Shown: in pieces, positions 42,570-52,606 of the stretch
Layout: each line of letters begins with the position of its first letter
How positions within the stretch are numbered: the stretch's first letter is position 1
Assembly: GCF_001864835.1 (NCBI RefSeq)
Contig: NZ_MJGI01000025.1
Coordinates: forward strand, 377,230 to 434,863
Direction of reading: 5' to 3'
DNA: 57,634 bases
Origin: Curtobacterium sp. MCBA15_001
GTDB taxonomy: Bacteria; Actinomycetota; Actinomycetes; Actinomycetales; Microbacteriaceae
The notes under the pieces: model-generated
Told to the model about the DNA's origin: nothing
Seen by the model: the letters and a program-made list of their open reading frames with translations, nothing else
The model's database searches: none
Translations under genes and position numbers: made by a program

Positions 42570-42589
42570 GTCGTGCTGGCTGTCGGCGC

Positions 42590-43834
42590 CTAGCTGTTCT
42601 GCTGGGCGTTCGGGTCGTGCTGGCCGTTCGGGTCCTGCTGCGCGTTCCTGTCGTGCTGGGCGGCGCTTCGCTCGTCGTCGCGCAGCTGGCGGCGGGTGGC
42701 CTCGGCCGCTGCGGCGAGCTTCTCGTCGACGCTGCGGTTCGACTCGGCGAGGCGTTCGTCCAGCGCCGAGTCCGGCACGATGTCCGCCGCGGTGGCGTTG
42801 GCGTCCGGCAGCGAGGATCCGCCGGCGGCGTTCGCGGCCGCTGTGTTGGCGAGGCTCTCGTTCGCGAGCTTGGAGATCTTCTCGAGGAAGTCGGTCCCGC
42901 CGGACGCAGCCGCACCGGCGCCCCCTGTGCCAGCGGCGCCGCCGGCACGTGACGTGGTGAAGCCCTTGGCGATGCCGGACAGCGCTTCCGTGAACTCGCT
43001 CGGGATCATCCAGAGCTTGTTCGAGGTGCCCTCGGCGATCTTCGGGAGCGTCTGCAGGTACTGGTACGACAGCAGCTTCTCGTCCGGGTCGCCGGCGTGG
43101 ATCGCGTCGAAGACCGTGGCGATGGCCTGGGCTTCACCCTCGGCACGGAGCACCTGGGCCTTGGCGTCACCCTCGGCCGCGAGGATCGCTGCCTGACGCT
43201 GGCCCTCTGCCTCGAGGATCTGCGACTGCTTCGTGCCCTCGGCCTGCAGGATCGCGGCACGACGACTGCGCTCCGCTCGGAGCTGCTGTTCCATCGCGTC
43301 CTGGATCGACACGGGCGGCTCGATCGCCTTGAGCTCGACACGGCCGACACGGATGCCCCACTTGCCGGTCGCCTCGTCGAGGACGACGCGCAGCTGGCCG
43401 TTGATGTTGTCACGGCTGGTCAGCGCCTCTTCGAGGTTGAGGCCACCGACCACGTTGCGGAGCGTGGTGGTCGTGAGCTGCTCGACGGCACCGAGGTAGT
43501 TCGCGATCTCGTACGTGGCCGCACGCGCGTCCGTCACCTGGAAGTAGACGACCGTGTCGATGGACACGACCAGGTTGTCCTCGGTGATCACCGGCTGCGG
43601 CGGGAACGACACGACCTGCTCGCGCATGTCGAGCAGCGGGCGGAGCCGGTCGATGAAGGGGACCAAGAGGTTCAACCCCGGGTCGAGGGTCTTGTGGTAC
43701 TTGCCGAGTCGCTCGACGATGCCCGCCGTCGCCTGGGGGACGATCCGGATCGCCTTGGCGAGGACGACGATCACGAAGATGACGATGACGGCGATCAGTA
43801 CGAAGAGCACGATCGTCCCGGGTGCGAGGGTCAT
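42590..43834 (-). CDS. SPFH/Band 7 (stomatin/paraslipin-like) membrane protein
   Basis: 414 residues. One N-terminal membrane helix (IVLFVLIAVIVIFVIVVLAK) is followed by the SPFH domain (PQATAGIVERLGKYHKTLDP), GVEL-type KWGIRVGRVELKAIEPP and a long coiled coil with repeated ILxAEG units (LQAEGTKQSQILEAEGQRQ), as in paraslipins and QmcA. The C-terminus is low-complexity and ends in repeats of (H)DPNxQ. It forms membrane rafts or multimeric cages. The ATG at 43834 overlaps the NfeD stop by four bases; SPFH-NfeD pairs are a known operon. Confidence 0.93.
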   Translation of the reverse strand: MTLAPGTIVLFVLIAVIVIFVIVVLAKAIRIVPQATAGIVERLGKYHKTLDPGLNLLVPFIDRLRPLLDMREQVVSFPPQPVITEDNLVVSIDTVVYFQVTDARAATYEIANYLGAVEQLTTTTLRNVVGGLNLEEALTSRDNINGQLRVVLDEATGKWGIRVGRVELKAIEPPVSIQDAMEQQLRAERSRRAAILQAEGTKQSQILEAEGQRQAAILAAEGDAKAQVLRAEGEAQAIATVFDAIHAGDPDEKLLSYQYLQTLPKIAEGTSNKLWMIPSEFTEALSGIAKGFTTSRAGGAAGTGGAGAAASGGTDFLEKISKLANESLANTAAANAAGGSSLPDANATAADIVPDSALDERLAESNRSVDEKLAAAAEATRRQLRDDERSAAQHDRNAQQDPNGQHDPNAQQNS

Positions 43835-44304
43835 GGAGCTGCCTTCTGTTGGATGCGGACGACGGCGGTCGAGCCCTCGATGGACTCGACGACGACATGG
43901 GTGCCGAGCGCGGGTGCGCGCTCGGGTGCTGCGGCGTCGATCCGGGCGCTCCAGGTCTCGCCGTTGGCCAGGCGGACCTGGCCGGGGGCGGAGGACGTGA
44001 AGGCCACGGCGACCGTGCCGGGCATGCCGACCAGCCCTTCGACGCCGGTGCGGTGCGGGTCGGCGTTCCGTCCGAGTGCCTGCAGCACGCGCGGCCGGAC
44101 CAGGCCGAGGAGCACGAGCGCCAGCACGGCGGCGATGATGGCGGACAGCCACCAGGGTGCGCCGATGAGCGCGGCGATCAGCCCGCCGGCGGCCCCCGCG
44201 GCCAGCATGATGAAGATGAAGTCGAGGGTGAAGACCTCGACCACCCCCAGCACCAGGACCAGGGCGATCCAGACGAGTGCCTGGACCCATTCGGTGATGG
44301 TCAC
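43831..44304 (-). CDS. NfeD family membrane protein
   Basis: 157 residues with three or four membrane helices (ALVWIALVLVLGVVEVF, FIFIMLAAGAAGGLIAALI, LSAIIAAVLALVLLGLV), then a C-terminal OB-like beta domain (LVGMPGTVAVAFTSSAPGQV, ALGTHVVVESIEGSTAVV). The GTG at 44304 has GGGAGGAT upstream; an extended start would be less family-like. Together with the SPFH protein it forms a stomatin/NfeD membrane complex involved in membrane quality control. Confidence 0.92.
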   Translation of the reverse strand: MTITEWVQALVWIALVLVLGVVEVFTLDFIFIMLAAGAAGGLIAALIGAPWWLSAIIAAVLALVLLGLVRPRVLQALGRNADPHRTGVEGLVGMPGTVAVAFTSSAPGQVRLANGETWSARIDAAAPERAPALGTHVVVESIEGSTAVVRIQQKAAP

Positions 44305-44428
44305 GCGATCCTCCCTCCCTCGGACGCGCACGGCTCACGCTGCGTCGCGACGACCGGTTCAAGTCCGTTCAACATATCTGATGACGACCGACATCGTCGG
44401 CAGGGGCGGTCGGCTCCGGGGGGATTGG

Positions 44429-44434
44429 TAGGCT
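44429..44434 (+). promoter_or_regulatory. Candidate -10 box TAGGCT of the SDR-NUDIX unit
   Basis: TAGGCT lies nine bases before an in-frame GTG at 44444 and 39 bases before the GTG at 44474, which has its own AGGAG site. Either a leaderless or a short-leader mRNA is possible. Confidence 0.45.
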
Positions 44435-44473
44435 CGAGCGGCCGTGTACGACCCCGAACAGGAGAACACCACC

Positions 44474-45238
44474 GTGAGCAACCCCCTCGCCGCCGGAGCC
44501 CTCGCCGGCAAGCGCGCCCTCGTCACCGGTTCGTCGCGCGGCATCGGCGCTGACACGGTCGGGTACCTGGCCGAGGCCGGCGCCAAGGTCGTCGTGAACT
44601 ACCGCAACAAGGCCCGCCGTGCCGAGCAGATCGCCGAGGGCGTCGTCGCCGCGGGTGGAGACGCCCTGGCCGTCGGCGCGGACCTGACCGACCACGACTC
44701 GGTGCAGGCGATGGTGGACGCCGTCGTCCAGGCCTGGGGTGGGATCGACCTGCTGGTGCTCAACGCCTCGGGCGGCATGGAGTCCGGGATGGGTGAGGAC
44801 TACGCGCTCCGACTGAACCGCGACGCCCAGGTCGACATGCTGCAGACCGCCGTGCCGCACATGGCCGCGGGGTCGCGCGTCGTCTTCGTCACGAGCCACC
44901 AGGCCCACTTCGTCGAGACCGCCGAGACCCTGCCGGAGTACCTGCCGGTCGCGAAGAGCAAGTACGCCGGCGAGACCGCGCTGCGCGAACTCGTGCCGCA
45001 GCTCGAGGCCGCCGGCATCGAGTTCGTCGTCGTGTCCGGCGACATGATCGAGGGCACGATCACCGCGACGCTGCTGAACCGCATCAACCCCGGTGCGATC
45101 GAGGAACGCCGCGGCGCCGTCGGCAAGCTCTACAGCGTCTCCGAGTTCGCGGCCGAGATCGCCCTCGCCGCGGTCGAGCCCGTCCCGGCCGACCACACCC
45201 GGCTGGTCGGCGACGTCTCCGGCTTCACGCAGGCCTGA
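44474..45238 (+). CDS. Short-chain dehydrogenase/reductase (SDR)
   Basis: 254 residues. Cofactor motif ALVTGSSRGIGADTVGYLAE with the following VVVNYRNKARRAEQ (Asn-Tyr-Arg suggests NADP(H)), a structural LVLNASGG in place of NNAG, and a catalytic Lys in VAKSKYAGETALRE, where the Tyr is in the unusual order SKYAGE rather than YxxxK. The classic Tyr-x-x-x-Lys pair is therefore not clean and activity is uncertain. The start at 44474 has an AGGAG site; 44444 would add ten residues. The next gene starts one base after its stop. Confidence 0.85.
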   Translation: MSNPLAAGALAGKRALVTGSSRGIGADTVGYLAEAGAKVVVNYRNKARRAEQIAEGVVAAGGDALAVGADLTDHDSVQAMVDAVVQAWGGIDLLVLNASGGMESGMGEDYALRLNRDAQVDMLQTAVPHMAAGSRVVFVTSHQAHFVETAETLPEYLPVAKSKYAGETALRELVPQLEAAGIEFVVVSGDMIEGTITATLLNRINPGAIEERRGAVGKLYSVSEFAAEIALAAVEPVPADHTRLVGDVSGFTQA

Positions 45239-45239
45239 C

Positions 45240-45713
45240 GTGACGGCCCGCCCCGGTCTGCGTCGCACCTCGCGGATCCTGCTGCTCGACCCCGACGGCC
45301 GCGTGTTCCTGATGGACACGAACGCACCGTCCTCCGACGGGTTCCACCGCTGGATCACCCCCGGCGGGGGAGTCGACCCGGGCGAGTCGCATCGCGACGC
45401 GGCGATCCGTGAACTCCGCGAGGAGACCGGCATCGTCATCGACGATCCGGGCGCGTCCGTCTGGGCGTGGGACTTCGACGTCACGTGGGACCAAGCCGAC
45501 CACGACCGCGGACACGCCGAGTTCTACGTGGTGCGGACCGCCGGCTTCACGCTGTCCGACGCCGAGTGGACCGACGACGAGCGCGTCGACATCCTCGACG
45601 CCCGCTGGTGGACGGCCGACGAACTCGAGGCGACTGACGAGCCGTTCGAGCCCGCCGAGCTGCCCGAGCTGGTCCGCCACGCGGGGGAGGGACGACTCAC
45701 TCCCGAGGGGTGA
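45240..45713 (+). CDS. NUDIX hydrolase
   Basis: 157 residues. The Nudix box is GGGVDPGESHRDAAIRELRE followed by ETG, matching Gx5Ex7REUxEEx-G with all catalytic Glu residues. Upstream is RILLLDPDGRVFLMDTN. It hydrolyses a nucleoside diphosphate linked to another moiety; the substrate is not assignable. It starts one base after the SDR stop and its 3' end overlaps the convergent VOC gene by 17 bases. Confidence 0.93.
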   Translation: MTARPGLRRTSRILLLDPDGRVFLMDTNAPSSDGFHRWITPGGGVDPGESHRDAAIRELREETGIVIDDPGASVWAWDFDVTWDQADHDRGHAEFYVVRTAGFTLSDAEWTDDERVDILDARWWTADELEATDEPFEPAELPELVRHAGEGRLTPEG

Positions 45714-46089
45714 GCACGCAGAACTCGTTGCCCTCGGGGTCGGCCAGCACCACCCACGGCACGTCGGTCTGGCCGACGTCCACCCGCTCGGCACCGCGGG
45801 CGACGAGCGCCTCGACCTGTTCGTCGTGCGCGTCGTCCGGTGCCGGTGCCAGGTCGATGTGCAGGCGGTTCTTGACGGTCTTGCCCTCCGGGACGGGGAC
45901 GAAGACCAGACCCTGCGGCTGCTGCTCCCGCGGTACCGTCCCTGCCAGGTCGAGCGACCACGCCGGCGCGATGACGGCCTCGTCGTCCGACTCGTACACG
46001 ACGGGCCAGTCGAGGGTCTCGCCCCACCAGCGGGCGAGGGCGTGCGGGTCGTGGCTGTCGACGACGATCGAGTACCAGCGGAGTGCCAT
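45697..46089 (-). CDS. VOC superfamily protein (glyoxalase/bleomycin-resistance fold)
   Basis: 130 residues with two beta-alpha-beta-beta-beta modules: LRWYSIVVDSHDPHALARWW, a middle NRLHIDLAPAPDD (metal His) and the terminal VVLADPEGNEFCVLTP. The His and Glu metal-ligand pattern is present. It is probably a small metal-binding enzyme or resistance protein of unknown substrate. Its 3' end overlaps the NUDIX gene. Confidence 0.9.
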   Translation of the reverse strand: MALRWYSIVVDSHDPHALARWWGETLDWPVVYESDDEAVIAPAWSLDLAGTVPREQQPQGLVFVPVPEGKTVKNRLHIDLAPAPDDAHDEQVEALVARGAERVDVGQTDVPWVVLADPEGNEFCVLTPRE

Positions 46090-46154
46090 GCGGCACAGTA
46101 TGGCCGTTCTCCACAGGTCGTGGCCGGCCCTTCTGCCGGGCCGGTACTCGTCGG

Positions 46155-46160
46155 TACCCT
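46155..46160 (+). promoter_or_regulatory. Candidate -10 box TACCCT for a leaderless UvrA-like mRNA
   Basis: TACCCT ends seven bases before the ATG at 46168, with no ribosome site in the gap. Confidence 0.4.
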
Positions 46161-46167
46161 GATCGCC

Positions 46168-48534
<2,367 letters not shown>

Positions 48535-48540
48535 CCGGCG

Positions 48541-48587
48541 TCGGACAGGAGGCTCCGTGTCGGGCCGACACCGAGCCTCCAGTCCGA
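48541..48587. repeat. GGGAGGC-family palindromic repeat (diverged copy)
   Basis: A 47-base imperfect palindrome with a one-base centre (48564) and two mismatches. Arms read CGGACAGGAGGCTCCGTGTC and the complement, with GGAGGC/GCCTCC conserved. It starts six bases after the UvrA-like stop. Confidence 0.85.
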
Positions 48588-48646
48588 TGCCGGTCGCGAC
48601 CAGTGCGTCCACCGGACGTCCGACGACCGTCCCAGGTCGGCGCGCG

Positions 48647-48652
48647 TAGCGT
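48647..48652 (+). promoter_or_regulatory. Candidate -10 box TAGCGT for a leaderless small-protein mRNA
   Basis: TAGCGT ends seven bases before the ATG at 48660. Confidence 0.45.
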
Positions 48653-48659
48653 GCCGCGC

Positions 48660-48812
48660 ATGAGCTACAGCCAGCCGGACCCGGCAGAAGAGACCACGCA
48701 GGACGAGGCACCCGAGCAGCCCGACACCGATCCCAGCACGCTCGAAGAGCACGGCGACGAGCAAGCCGCGCTCGAGATCGACGCAGAGGACGTGCCGACC
48801 TCGGACGCCTGA
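48660..48812 (+). CDS. Small highly acidic protein, unknown function
   Basis: 50 residues with about 15 Asp/Glu and almost no Lys/Arg (SYSQPDPAEETTQDEAPEQP, EQAALEIDAEDVP). Probably disordered. It has a plausible leaderless promoter and is followed by a hairpin terminator, so it is a single-gene transcription unit 105 bases from the dif-like site. Function unknown; its acid-rich composition resembles small DNA-mimic or RNA-polymerase-binding proteins, but that is only a guess. Confidence 0.7.
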   Translation: MSYSQPDPAEETTQDEAPEQPDTDPSTLEEHGDEQAALEIDAEDVPTSDA

Positions 48813-48835
48813 GCCGTCTCGCTCGCACAACCAGA

Positions 48836-48875
48836 AGCACCCGACGCCATGGGAATCCACGGCGTCGGGTGCTTT
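48836..48875 (+). terminator. Hairpin terminator after the small acidic gene
   Basis: A 13-bp stem (48836-48848 with 48861-48873), extendable by three further pairs past one mismatch, ends with TTTCTG. It insulates the dif-like site 42 bases away from transcription of the small gene. Confidence 0.8.
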
Positions 48876-48916
48876 CTGCTGTGCGGACGCCTTTGGCCCC
48901 ACCGACGAGATCCCGA

Positions 48917-48944
48917 GGCGCCGATAATGCATATTATGTCAACT
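48917..48944. other. dif: Chromosome dimer resolution site dif (XerC/XerD target)
   Basis: A 28-base site in an AT-rich island. XerC arm GGCGCCGATAA, six-base centre TGCATA, XerD arm TTATGTCAACT. From memory, E. coli dif has the same 11-6-11 layout (arms GGTGCGCATAA and TTATGTTAAAT): 9/11 identity in the XerD arm and 8/11 in the XerC arm. The inner ATAA/TTAT half-sites are perfect. XerC and XerD recombine chromosome dimers here during cell division, activated by FtsK. The site is gene-free on both sides. Flanking gene strands (mostly plus to the left, minus to the right) fit a terminus. No other dif-like site was seen in the window. Confidence 0.85.
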
Positions 48945-49032
48945 CAGGGGGACGCGGTCAGTCCTCCGACGCCGTCCATCCGGGAACTCCGCGGACCGTG
49001 CGAACGCCAGCGCGACGCAGCACAGCCCGAAG

Positions 49033-49068
49033 CAGTCGGCGCAGTCGGCGCAGTCGGCCCAGTCGGCC
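49033..49068. repeat. Four tandem 9-bp units beside the dif-like site
   Basis: Four direct copies of CAGTCGGCG/CAGTCGGCC at 49033, 49042, 49051 and 49060. They lie 89 bases from the dif-like site in the gap before the alcohol dehydrogenase 3' end. They do not code for a supported protein. Confidence 0.85.
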
Positions 49069-49108
49069 CTCAGGTCTTCGCGGCGACCGAGCTCCACCCG
49101 GGTCCGAC

Positions 49109-50149
49109 TCACCCGGCGTCGATCACCGCCACCGTCATGCCGGCGGTGATCGCGGGACGGTCCATGGCGACGAGCGCCGCAGGGAGCTCGTCGAAGGTGA
49201 TCGTCGCTCCGACCGTGGCGTCCAGGCGCAGCCGTCCGGCGACGATGTCGTCGAGCATCGCGGCGTACTCCCCCACCGAGATGCCGTGGCTGCCGAGCAG
49301 CTCGAGCTCCTCGCCGATGACGCGGCCCATCGGGATGGCCGGGGCTGCCTCGTCGTCGAGCAGCAGCCCGACCTGTACGTGGCGTCCCCGGGGACGCAGC
49401 GTTGCGACGGCGGTCACCGAGGTCGCCCGGCTGCCGAAGGCGTCGACGGAGACGTGCGCGCCGCCGCCGGTCAGCCGTCGGACCTCGTCGACGGCGTCCG
49501 GTCCCGACACGACCGTCGTGGCACCGAGGGCCCGGGCACGGTCGAGCGCTCCCGGTGAGACGTCGACTGCGATCACGTGCGCTCCGGCCGCGACGGCGAC
49601 GATGACCGCCGACAGGCCGACACCGCCACAGCCGACCACGACGACGTGCTCCCCTGCTGCGACCCGGCCGCGTGCGTGCAGCGCGTGGTAGGCCGTCCCG
49701 AAGCGGCACCCGAGTCCGGCGGCGTCGACGAAGGGCACCGCGCCGGGCAGCGTCACCAGGTTGACGTCGGCGTGCGGCACGACGAGCTCCTCGGCGAACG
49801 AGCCGGGCAGGGTGAAGCCGGGCTGCTGCTGCTGCGTGCAGACCTGGGTGGCGCCGGAGCGGCACTCGTCGCAGGTCCCGCACGCGAAGACGAAGGGCGC
49901 GGTGACCCGGTCCCCCACGCCGTGCGACCGGACGCCGTCACCGGCGGCGACGACGACTCCGGCGAACTCGTGCCCGGGCGTGTGCGGCAGCCGGACCGAG
50001 TCGTCGTGTCCACGCCAGGCGTGCCAGTCGCTCCGGCACACACCCGTCGCGGCGACCCGGACGACCACGCCGTCCGCCGGGCAGGCGGGGCGATCGACCT
50101 CGACGACCTCGGGCACGGAACCGAACTCGGAGTAGCTGACTGCACGCAT
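49109..50149 (-). CDS. Zinc-dependent medium-chain alcohol dehydrogenase
   Basis: 346 residues. Catalytic zinc ligands: AATGVCRSDWHAWRG (Cys) and LPHTPGHEFAGVVVAAG (His, Glu). The structural zinc loop FACGTCDECRSGATQVC has four cysteines, and the Rossmann motif is VVVGCGGVGLSAVIVA with VDVSPGALDRARALGA. It is probably an NAD(P)-linked alcohol dehydrogenase or reductase. The start at 50149 fits the family N-terminus (RAVSYSEFGSVPEVVEV). It is divergent from copC with 42 bases between starts. It is the first gene to the right of the dif-like site. Confidence 0.93.
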   Translation of the reverse strand: MRAVSYSEFGSVPEVVEVDRPACPADGVVVRVAATGVCRSDWHAWRGHDDSVRLPHTPGHEFAGVVVAAGDGVRSHGVGDRVTAPFVFACGTCDECRSGATQVCTQQQQPGFTLPGSFAEELVVPHADVNLVTLPGAVPFVDAAGLGCRFGTAYHALHARGRVAAGEHVVVVGCGGVGLSAVIVAVAAGAHVIAVDVSPGALDRARALGATTVVSGPDAVDEVRRLTGGGAHVSVDAFGSRATSVTAVATLRPRGRHVQVGLLLDDEAAPAIPMGRVIGEELELLGSHGISVGEYAAMLDDIVAGRLRLDATVGATITFDELPAALVAMDRPAITAGMTVAVIDAG

Positions 50150-50178
50150 CCGGTCATCCTGCCATCCGCGCGCCCCCG

Positions 50179-50184
50179 TAGGAT
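50179..50184 (+). promoter_or_regulatory. Candidate -10 box TAGGAT for a leaderless copC mRNA
   Basis: TAGGAT ends seven bases before the ATG at 50192. The same arrangement and box precede tatC. Confidence 0.5.
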
Positions 50185-50191
50185 GCTGCGC

Positions 50192-50800
50192 ATGTCCTCC
50201 ACCGCGGTCCGCCGCAGCGTCCGGATGTCCGTCGTGGCCGTCGTCGTCGCCCTCACCAGCCTCGTGGTCGCCGACCGCGCCGATGCGCACTCCGGCCTGG
50301 TGTCGAGCACCCCGGCCGACGGGCAGACGGTCACCGAGCAGCTCGACCGCGTCGCCCTGACGTTCTCCGAGGCACCACTCGCGGGCCTGGACTCCGGCCT
50401 GCGCATCGAGGTCCGCGATGCCGGCGGTACCGACGTCTCGACCGGGGACGTCGCGGTCGACGGCGCCACGATGTCCAAGGCCGTCGACCCCCAGGACGGC
50501 GACTACACCCTGCTCTGGCGGTACGTCTCCCCCGACGGCCACCCGATCACCGGCGAACTCGCGTTCGCGGTGGACCTGCCCGCAGCGGCGACGACTCCGA
50601 CACCGTCCACCAGCGCGACGGCCGAGCCCGGTGACGAGGCCACCGAGATGGACGTGACGCTCGATGCGACGCCGGTCCCGATGGCGGAGGAGACGCCGTC
50701 CAGCCTGCCGGTCCTCATCGCCGGCGGCGCCGGGATCCTGCTCGTCGCAGCGGTCCTGGTCCTCGCGTCGCGTCGCGGGCGCGCCCCCTCGGACGACTGA
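50192..50800 (+). CDS. CopC-domain protein (copper/other metal homeostasis)
   Basis: 202 residues. The signal peptide SVVAVVVALTSLVVADRADA ends at AHSGLVSS, leaving His as the first mature residue, as in CopC. Motifs are HSGLVSSTPADGQTVTEQLD, YTLLWRYVSPDGHPITGELAF and a C-terminal Thr/Pro-rich linker followed by a membrane helix (LIAGGAGILLVAAVLVLA) and an Arg-rich end. It is therefore a membrane-anchored periplasmic-side CopC. The N-terminal His and HPI His fit a Cu(II) site. No copD is adjacent. Confidence 0.93.
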   Translation: MSSTAVRRSVRMSVVAVVVALTSLVVADRADAHSGLVSSTPADGQTVTEQLDRVALTFSEAPLAGLDSGLRIEVRDAGGTDVSTGDVAVDGATMSKAVDPQDGDYTLLWRYVSPDGHPITGELAFAVDLPAAATTPTPSTSATAEPGDEATEMDVTLDATPVPMAEETPSSLPVLIAGGAGILLVAAVLVLASRRGRAPSDD

Positions 50801-50841
50801 GCCGACGCGCGTCGGGCCCCGCCCGTCACCGGACACGTCCC

Positions 50842-50921
50842 GGACGGGAGCCAGGGTGTCGGCCTGCACCGCACCTCCCGGACGGGAGGCACGGCACTGG
50901 CCCGCAGCGGGCCTCCCGTCC
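50842..50921. repeat. Two overlapping GGGAGGC palindromic repeats
   Basis: Copy 1 spans 50842-50883 (diverged centre) and copy 2 spans 50880-50921. In copy 2, GGACGGGAGGC (50880-50890) and GCCTCCCGTCC (50911-50921) are exact family arms. The shared GGAC at 50880-50883 is used by both. This is a tandem doublet between the convergent copC (+) and SDR (-) genes. Confidence 0.85.
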
Positions 50922-50930
50922 GTCCCGTGG

Positions 50931-51611
50931 TCAGTAGGCGATCCGGCCGTTCCGGTCGTGGAACTCCCCGGTGGGGCCATCGGTCCCGAGTGTCGCGAGC
51001 GCGACGGTCGCGTCCGTGCCCTCGGTCACCGTCTGGTGGCCGCCGAAGCCGTTGAACTCCGTCGCGGTGTACCCGGGGTCGCTCGCGTTGACCCGGAACG
51101 TCGGCAGATTCTTGGCGTACTGCACGGTCAGCGCGATGACGGCCGCCTTCGACGCGGCGTACGGGATCGACGGGACGGGGTACTCGTCGTGCCCCGGCGT
51201 CGTGAGCCACCGGGTGAACCCGACGCCCGAGGCGACGTTCACCACGACCGGCGTGGACGAGGCGCGCAGCAACGGGAGCGCCGCCTGCGTGACCCGGACG
51301 ATCCCGGTCACGTTCGTGTCGAGGACGGACGCCATCGCCGCCGCGTCCAGGTCTTCGACGCCGAACGAGGTCCCGAGGACGCCCGCGTTGTTCACGAGCA
51401 CGTCGAGCTCGGGCAGGGACGTCACCGCGGCGTCGATGCTGGCCTGGTCCGTCACGTCGAGCTGCAGCACGTGCGCGCCGAGGGCACGGGCAGCGTCCCC
51501 GGTCGCGGGGTCGCGCATGCCGGCGTACACGGTGTGGCCGGCGTCGAGCAGCCGACGGGTGGTCTCGAGTCCGAGGGACCGGTTGGCTCCGGTGATGAGT
51601 GTGGTGGTCAT
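50931..51611 (-). CDS. Short-chain dehydrogenase/reductase
   Basis: 226 residues. TTLITGANRSLGLETTRRLL (cofactor), DVLVNNAGVLGTSF (NNAG), catalytic Ser in VVVNVASGVGF and IPYAASKAAVIAL (Tyr-Lys), so the tetrad is complete. It is NAD(P)-dependent, reducing a carbonyl or oxidising an alcohol; the substrate is unknown. It is divergent from an XRE-type regulator, a common layout in which the regulator represses the dehydrogenase, with an inverted repeat between the starts. Confidence 0.93.
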   Translation of the reverse strand: MTTTLITGANRSLGLETTRRLLDAGHTVYAGMRDPATGDAARALGAHVLQLDVTDQASIDAAVTSLPELDVLVNNAGVLGTSFGVEDLDAAAMASVLDTNVTGIVRVTQAALPLLRASSTPVVVNVASGVGFTRWLTTPGHDEYPVPSIPYAASKAAVIALTVQYAKNLPTFRVNASDPGYTATEFNGFGGHQTVTEGTDATVALATLGTDGPTGEFHDRNGRIAY

Positions 51612-51644
51612 GCGTCCACCATGCTCGCCGCACACCCGCGTTCC

Positions 51645-51682
51645 CAGGTGCCGGTCGACGGTGGGACCGGCAGTACCACCTG
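51645..51682. promoter_or_regulatory. Inverted repeat between SDR and regulator genes (putative operator)
   Basis: CCGGTC (51651-51656) and GACCGG (51665-51670) form the inner arms, flanked by CAGGTG (51645-51650) and CACCTG (51677-51682). The outer pair is spaced asymmetrically. The position in a 102-base divergent gap fits a regulator site. Confidence 0.4.
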
Positions 51683-51713
51683 CCCGGTCCGGCGCCGGGG
51701 CAGGATGGGTCGC

Positions 51714-52547
51714 ATGACCGAGTTCGCGACCGTGCTCCGCGCCTGGCGGGACCGGGTGTCGCCGGAGGCCGTGGGGCTGCCCGCGGGTCCCGGCCGACGG
51801 ACCCCGGGTCTCCGACGCGAGGAACTGGCCGCGCTGGCCGGGGTGAGCGTCGACTACGTCGTCCGGCTCGAGCAGGGCCGGTCGGTGAACCCCTCGCCAC
51901 AGTTGCTCGGGTCCCTGGCGACGGCACTGCGTCTGAGCACCGAGGAGCGCGACCACCTGTTCCGCGTCGCCGGGGCCGCACCGCCGTCCCGCGGGGTGGT
52001 GCCGCGCCACGTCACGCCCGGGGTGCAGCGCCTGATCGACCGACTCGGCGACGTGCCGCTCGCCGTGTTCACCGCGACGCACGACATCCTGCTGTGGAAC
52101 GACCTGTGGGCCGCGCTGACGGGCGACCCCGAGCGTCTGGTCGGCATCGAGCGCAACCTGGTGTGGCGGCACTTCATGGTCGGACACGACGGTGTGGAGT
52201 ACGACGACGACCACCAGGAGGAGTTCTCCAGCGACCTGGTGGCCGACCTGCGTTCGGCGCTCGGTCGCTACCCGGCCGACCGGGCCCTGGTGGACCTGGT
52301 CGCACGACTGCGTCGCGAGTCACCGGACTTCGAGCGCCGCTGGGCCGTGGCACGCGTGGCCGAGCACCGAGCGAGCCGCAAGACCCTGCGCACGCCGGTC
52401 GGCCCGATCGAGGTCGACTGCGACACCCTGAGCGTGCCCGGGGGCGATCTGCGGATCGTGGTCTACACGGTCGTGCCCGGGTCCCCGGACGCCGCCGCAC
52501 TCGACCTGGTGCGGGTCACCGGGCTGCAGTCCCTCGACGTGGTCTGA
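51714..52547 (+). CDS. XRE-family helix-turn-helix regulator with MmyB-type ligand-binding domain
   Basis: 277 residues. Helix-turn-helix LRREELAALAGVSVDYVVRL near residues 33-52 is followed by SLATALRLSTEERDHLFRVA and a C-terminal MmyB-like domain (TATHDILLWNDLWAALTGDP, LVWRHFM, RRESPDFERRWA). This family senses a small hydrophobic ligand and regulates an adjacent oxidoreductase gene. It is divergent from the SDR gene and is the likely controller of it. Confidence 0.93.
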   Translation: MTEFATVLRAWRDRVSPEAVGLPAGPGRRTPGLRREELAALAGVSVDYVVRLEQGRSVNPSPQLLGSLATALRLSTEERDHLFRVAGAAPPSRGVVPRHVTPGVQRLIDRLGDVPLAVFTATHDILLWNDLWAALTGDPERLVGIERNLVWRHFMVGHDGVEYDDDHQEEFSSDLVADLRSALGRYPADRALVDLVARLRRESPDFERRWAVARVAEHRASRKTLRTPVGPIEVDCDTLSVPGGDLRIVVYTVVPGSPDAAALDLVRVTGLQSLDVV

Positions 52548-52606
52548 GCCCCAGGAGTCAGCAGCCACGCAGGCCAGCGACCCCGACGGTCAGCGCCTGC
52601 GCCGGG

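Noticed and set aside
48917..48944. AT-rich stretch read first as a promoter with TTGACA on the minus strand
   Set aside because: No matching -10 follows at 17-18 bases and the stretch fits the 11-6-11 dif layout much better.
49033..49068. Tandem 9-mers as a CRISPR array
   Set aside because: Units are contiguous without spacers and no cas gene is near.
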